From positions 66,160 through 102,188 of the forward strand of contig JAGGUN010000052.1 of NCBI GenBank assembly GCA_021158465.1: DNA of 36,029 nucleotides, in the 5' to 3' direction. Shown piece by piece: positions 32,552 to 36,029 of the stretch. How positions within the stretch are numbered: the first letter of the stretch is position 1; every line of letters begins with the position of its first letter. The position numbers and the translations under genes are program-made. The notes under the pieces were generated by a model. The model was not told the origin of the DNA, did not search any database, and was given only the letters and a program-made list of their open reading frames with translations. The stretch comes from a bacterium (GTDB taxonomy: Bacteria > UBP14 > UBA6098 > 4484-93).

Positions 32552-33447
32552 CCTTCCATAACCTCCCGATGTATAAAATCGATTATGTGATAGGAACGCA
32601 CATCAGGGAAAAGAGAACGAAAAACCGCCAAATTATGAAACGACTCAAAAACGAGTGTATCCCTTCCTGCATCTCGGATAACCCTTTCAAAAATGAGGCG
32701 AACCATACCAGAATCCTGCTGGAAAACTGATAAAAGGTCACCGGGGGAGGGAATTTGCCTATCAACCACAACAAGCCCCAAAGACCTACTTGCCTCCTCT
32801 TGAAGAAAAACTGCATTGGCAGGCAATCTAACAGGAAAGATGTTTTCAAAAAAGGATAAAAAATACTTTATCCCAGCAACCTTTCTAAGAGAGATATACG
32901 CCGAAGAACAGACAACATAAAATCCTGTTCTCTCCTTCACCGGTGAGCGTATCTTGCCACCCCTAAACCAATCGTGATAGTTACAGCAGGCATCGACTAT
33001 CGCAAAAGGGATATCGAGGTGAGCGAGAAGCTCCGTCAACCTCTCAAGTGTATCACCGAAGTTATCGACAACCAGACAGCCAGGGAAAAGGAGAACCGAA
33101 CCGTTGCCTCTTGACATCTTCCCCTTATACACTTCTCCCTTGTAGTCGATGCCGAAGTCAGAGAGCGAAAAACGGGAACGGGATTCATTCCTCACAAAAA
33201 ATTTCTCCCTGACTTTGTGAACCACCTCAACTATATCCAACCCAACGGGACAGACAAGGTTGCATAGGTAACAATCGGTGCAGGAAAGAAAGGGTTTTAC
33301 AACATCAGGTGTGGCAGAAATCCTATCAGAGAGGAGCTCTTCTCCGAGGAGATACCTTCCTCTGGGTGAAAAGAGCTCATTACCACAGACCCTGTATGTC
33401 GGACAGACAGGATTACACTTGCCACATCGAACACATCTCTCACTCAT
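32548..33447 (-). CDS. GlcF-like (Fe-S) oxidoreductase subunit, short form
   Basis: 299 aa from the ATG at 33447, which overlaps the FAD-oxidase stop by 8 bases. Two N-terminal 4Fe-4S motifs (CVRCGKCNPVCP and CTDCYLCNLVCP) are followed by a first CCG domain (LFPGC with VDACCNYHDW). GlcF/LutA/HdrD-type proteins normally carry a second CCG domain; the region from about 190 to the end lacks one and holds only a divergent remainder. It probably passes electrons from the FAD subunit to a quinone or other carrier. At about 300 residues it is roughly 100 shorter than GlcF. Confidence 0.85.
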   Translation of the reverse strand: MSERCVRCGKCNPVCPTYRVCGNELFSPRGRYLLGEELLSDRISATPDVVKPFLSCTDCYLCNLVCPVGLDIVEVVHKVREKFFVRNESRSRFSLSDFGIDYKGEVYKGKMSRGNGSVLLFPGCLVVDNFGDTLERLTELLAHLDIPFAIVDACCNYHDWFRGGKIRSPVKERTGFYVVCSSAYISLRKVAGIKYFLSFFENIFPVRLPANAVFLQEEASRSLGLVVVDRQIPSPGDLLSVFQQDSGMVRLIFERVIRDAGRDTLVFESFHNLAVFRSLFPDVRSYHIIDFIHREVMEG

Positions 33448-34792
33448 CAAATATCTTCCCCGGGTTGAGGATTCCGCGAGGATCAAGTATGCGCTTCAAC
33501 TTCCTCTGAAGCCTGATGGACTCCTCTGATAGATAAATGTTAAGAAACCGCTTCTTTGCGATACCAACTCCATGCTCACCGGAGAGAGCACCCCCAAGCG
33601 AAACAGTTTTCCTAAACAGTGCCTCAAGCAGCTGCTCAAGCTCCCTTTCGGGGAACAACTCATCATAGCAGATGTTAACATGGAGGTTACCATCCCCGGC
33701 ATGCCCAAAGCTGAAAATCTTGACTGGAAACTCATCAGGGAGATTCTCGAGGAACTGCAACATCTCAGGAACAGAAGCAGGCGGGACGACTATATCCTCG
33801 CTCACTCCACAGGCACAATTTGCCCGAATAATAGGGGAGATATTCCGGCGAATATCCCATAGACGCTCACGCTCAGCCTCATCCCGGGCAACGAAAAAAC
33901 TCACCCCACTGAACGAGGAAAGCATCAAATCAAGCAGTCGCCTCGGCTCATCACCAAAACCATCAAATTCAATAAGAATAAGATACCTCGTCTCCGGCGG
34001 AAGTGGCAACTGAAACTCCCTCATCAGAACGGGAACAATGTTCTTGCCAATAAGCTCGCAAGCAGAAGCAGAAATAGAGCGGATAGTTGATGCAAGACGA
34101 CGAATGGAAGAGAGGTCAGGAAAACCGACAAGGGCTGTTGCATAAGCCTCAGGAGCAGGAATCAGCTTAAGCACCGCACGGGTTATCACTCCCAGTGTCC
34201 CCTCGCTGCCAACAAATATATCGCGAAGATCGTAGCCCGTGACATTCTTGTATAGCTTATCGGCGAAAGATATCACCTCTCCCGTCGGCAGAACAACCTC
34301 AAGCCCAAGGAGATAATCCGCCGTTACACCGTACTTGACCGCATGGATACCGCCTGCGTTCTCCGCAATATTTCCACCGATGGTCGAGAACGCATAGGAC
34401 GCCGGGTCAGGAGGATAATATAACCCAAACCTTGCTACATAGCTCTTTATATCCCCTGTAATTGCCCCTGGCTCGACGGTAAGCGTGAGATTCTCACAGT
34501 CAAGCTCAAGGATATGGTTCATACGCTCAAGCGACAGAACTACACCACCTTCCACAGGGACGCTTCCCCCCGTTTGACCCGTGCCAGCCCCTCTCGGCAC
34601 AACAGGGAACCCCTCCTCTGTCGCAAGGGAGAGAAGACGCGATACATCATCGGAATTCACAGGGAAAACAACTGCATCAGGAGTCCGTTCAAACTTGGCA
34701 TCGTACGAATAGACAAAAAGCAACCCAGTCTCATCAGAAAACCTATCGCCAAATATCTCCCGAAGGGAAAGCTTCGCACTGTGGGACATCAT
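33440..34792 (-). CDS. GlcD-like FAD-linked oxidase
   Basis: 450 aa from ATG at 34792 (a second ATG follows directly). It is a VAO/PCMH-fold flavoprotein oxidising a 2-hydroxyacid such as D-lactate or glycolate. FAD-binding residues lie in VVPRGAGTGQTGGSVP and SFTIGGNIAENAGG-like text (here STIGGNIAENAGGIHAVKYG in parts). The C-terminal domain has FGHAGDGNLHVN and LSGEHGVGIAKK with metal and substrate His residues. No ribosome binding site is seen; a TTGACA promoter ends 8 bases before the ATG. It heads a four-gene operon with the Fe-S protein, Ldh_2 and DUF4416. Confidence 0.92.
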   Translation of the reverse strand: MMSHSAKLSLREIFGDRFSDETGLLFVYSYDAKFERTPDAVVFPVNSDDVSRLLSLATEEGFPVVPRGAGTGQTGGSVPVEGGVVLSLERMNHILELDCENLTLTVEPGAITGDIKSYVARFGLYYPPDPASYAFSTIGGNIAENAGGIHAVKYGVTADYLLGLEVVLPTGEVISFADKLYKNVTGYDLRDIFVGSEGTLGVITRAVLKLIPAPEAYATALVGFPDLSSIRRLASTIRSISASACELIGKNIVPVLMREFQLPLPPETRYLILIEFDGFGDEPRRLLDLMLSSFSGVSFFVARDEAERERLWDIRRNISPIIRANCACGVSEDIVVPPASVPEMLQFLENLPDEFPVKIFSFGHAGDGNLHVNICYDELFPERELEQLLEALFRKTVSLGGALSGEHGVGIAKKRFLNIYLSEESIRLQRKLKRILDPRGILNPGKIFDE

Positions 34793-34800
34793 ACGAAACA

Positions 34801-34828
34801 AAGTTAAGAGCAAATCCACAAATGTCAA
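34801..34828 (-). promoter_or_regulatory. promoter for GlcD-like operon, likely leaderless
   Basis: TTGACA (34823-34828), 16-base spacer, TAACTT (34801-34806), then 8 bases to ATG-ATG (34792, 34789). No Shine-Dalgarno is present. Confidence 0.55.
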
Positions 34829-34844
34829 CAAAAAACCCCACAGA

Positions 34845-34871
34845 ATAAAAAGGGGAGCCTGAAGGCTCCCC
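34845..34871 (-). terminator. rho-independent terminator of the sorting-domain gene
   Basis: An 8-bp perfect stem, GGGGAGCC (34852-34859) and GGCTCCCC (34864-34871), with a 4-base loop, followed on the minus strand by TTTTTATT. It lies 26 bases after the stop of the gene at the right edge and stops read-through into the GlcD-like operon. Confidence 0.92.
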
Positions 34872-34896
34872 CAAATACCCCTGATAACGGCTCGGG

Positions 34897-36029
34897 CTAC
34901 TTCATAAGCAGCACCTTCCTCACGGCACTGAAACTGCCCGCCCGCATCCTGTAGAGATACACTCCAGAGGAAACAGGGACACCCGAATCATCATTGCCAT
35001 CCCAGACGATACTATGCACTCCAGCCGGATACTTACCCTCAGCAAGTGTTCTGACACGCTCACCAAGGATATTGTAGACCTCGAGTGTCAGCTCGCTCTC
35101 CTTTGGAAGCTCGAACCTTATCGCTGTCGCTGAATTGAACGGATTAGGACGAGGATCGTCAAGGGCAAACCTACTCGGTAAGCCACCAACTACCAACTTA
35201 TAACTGCCAGCAGGAACCAAGACCCTACCATCGAGAGAGATTATCTCCCCATCCTTCTCGAGTGAAACAGCGAGATTACCTGCCGCGGAGACAACAGCCT
35301 TCTCCGTAAGCACAAGCTCACAATCATAGCCAGATGGAACTGCGATGTATCTTCCCTCACCATCTGTCAGGTAGGCATCGGGAACAGCCGGTGGAACAGG
35401 CGGCATAAGGAGCGGCTCACCAGATTCTGCCAGCATAAGGCTAAGTGAGAACTCACCGAAGTTCACCGAAATCTCCAACAAAGAGGAAATCTCCTCAAAT
35501 GGACGAACCTTGGTAATCGGATGGTTCCCAAGTGTGAGTAGCGCCTCGGAGCGGGAAGCGAGGAAATAACCTTTGCCAGGCTCAACAGTGTGTGAAGGAT
35601 AATATGCCCCTTCAGCATAGTTGTAAAGGATGCCATCATAGAGTGCATCCTCGGGAACGACATCCGGTGCGGTGAAATCATCGTTGTTATAGACACTCCC
35701 AATCAGGTTCCAGCCGGAGTGAAGCTCGATATCCACCGTTCTCACCGGTGAGCCCCAGAGAGTGTAGCTGACCTCATCGAGCCATAGACCAAGATAACCT
35801 TTGCCTGGCTCAGGGGTTGTCTCGCGGACATAAGTGCATTCCACAGGGTCATACCAGTAGACATCAACAACATCAGGGAATAGCTCGGAGAATGTCCAAC
35901 CGGGTAGCTCAACAGGTAGCGAGAACATATTCCAGCCAGGAATAAATGCAATCTCGAACGGAACAAGACCGGTGCGGTCATAAGATATAACAAGCGTATC
36001 GTTGTCCAAGAAATGATAGCTGTTGACAA
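34897..36029 (-). CDS. secreted protein with FlgD/Por-type C-terminal sorting-like domain, 5' end missing
   Basis: At least 377 aa; the frame is open to the window edge, so a TTG at 36009 is not the real start. Two tandem modules each begin with a Gly-Trp-Asn motif (PGWNMFSLPVE and SGWNLIGSVY) and end in PGKGYLG or PGKGYFLAS. A beta-rich region follows (about 190-280 of the visible part). The C-terminal 85 residues begin PNPFNSATAIRFELP and hold VYNILGERVRTL, WDGNDDSGVPVSSGVYLYR and a basic tail, the type A sorting / FlgD Ig-like fold common in FCB-group and candidate-phylum secreted proteins. Export is inferred. Confidence 0.88.
   Translation of the reverse strand, partial: VNSYHFLDNDTLVISYDRTGLVPFEIAFIPGWNMFSLPVELPGWTFSELFPDVVDVYWYDPVECTYVRETTPEPGKGYLGLWLDEVSYTLWGSPVRTVDIELHSGWNLIGSVYNNDDFTAPDVVPEDALYDGILYNYAEGAYYPSHTVEPGKGYFLASRSEALLTLGNHPITKVRPFEEISSLLEISVNFGEFSLSLMLAESGEPLLMPPVPPAVPDAYLTDGEGRYIAVPSGYDCELVLTEKAVVSAAGNLAVSLEKDGEIISLDGRVLVPAGSYKLVVGGLPSRFALDDPRPNPFNSATAIRFELPKESELTLEVYNILGERVRTLAEGKYPAGVHSIVWDGNDDSGVPVSSGVYLYRMRAGSFSAVRKVLLMK

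Noticed and set aside
1-36029. CRISPR arrays, insertion sequences, prophage genes, restriction-modification or toxin-antitoxin pairs
   Set aside because: No regularly spaced repeats, transposase, integrase, phage structural or nuclease/methylase genes were seen on either strand.

Overview
The window is one edge of a bacterial chromosome, dense with genes. The plus strand carries genes from 1 to 17165. After that come minus-strand operons, broken by two short plus-strand units at 24502-26128 and 30488-30982. The minus-strand protein at the right edge ends in a FlgD/Por-type C-terminal sorting-like domain. With a DUF5683 protein, a DUF4416 protein and heavy use of AGA/AGG and ATA codons, this suggests a Gram-negative-type anaerobe from the FCB group or a WOR-3/TA06/Cloacimonadota-like candidate phylum. 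That placement is inference; no rRNA is present to fix it.

Left block, plus strand, 1-17165. leuC (partial) and leuD are joined by stop/start overlaps to accB, a pilT-like ATPase, accC and a large two-PAS sensor histidine kinase. The only clear gap in this run (6521-6630) holds a promoter and a structured leader before rpsF-rpsR-(YybS-like)-rplI. After these come a DUF3307 membrane protein, a bifunctional-nuclease-family protein, a gamma-carbonic-anhydrase-like protein, a TPR plus periplasmic-binding fusion, three small unknown proteins, a GlmL/MutL-family ATPase, and the housekeeping set dnaX-ybaB-recR.

Middle, minus strand, 17172-24413. A folD-like gene is followed by an unknown 218-aa protein and a ferredoxin-type DUF362 protein. 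Upstream of folD is a tandem pair of glucuronyl-C5-epimerase-like lipoproteins that share a nearly identical 40-bp end. Next is a radical SAM gene directly behind tRNA-Gly, in a Thr-Tyr-Gly tRNA cluster. An adenosine-specific-kinase-family gene follows, and then a compact tRNA-Lys(TTT), tRNA-Lys(CTT), tmRNA unit. A 40-codon coding remnant lies just beyond the 3' end of the tmRNA.

Right block. A class V aminotransferase and a lipoprotein lie on the plus strand. They face a minus-strand operon of a LOG/SLOG-family protein, acylphosphatase, apt, ridA and an N-acetylmuramoyl-L-alanine amidase. An RqcH/NFACT gene is next, so two ribosome-rescue systems (tmRNA and RqcH) are present. A DUF5683 gene overlaps tail to tail with an operon encoding a GlcD-like FAD oxidase, a short GlcF-like Fe-S protein, an Ldh_2 dehydrogenase and DUF4416. 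A strong terminator separates that operon from the sorting-domain protein.

Sigma70-like promoters can be read in nearly every large gap. Several lie so close to an ATG without a Shine-Dalgarno sequence that leaderless mRNAs are likely, while internal operon genes have good ribosome binding sites.
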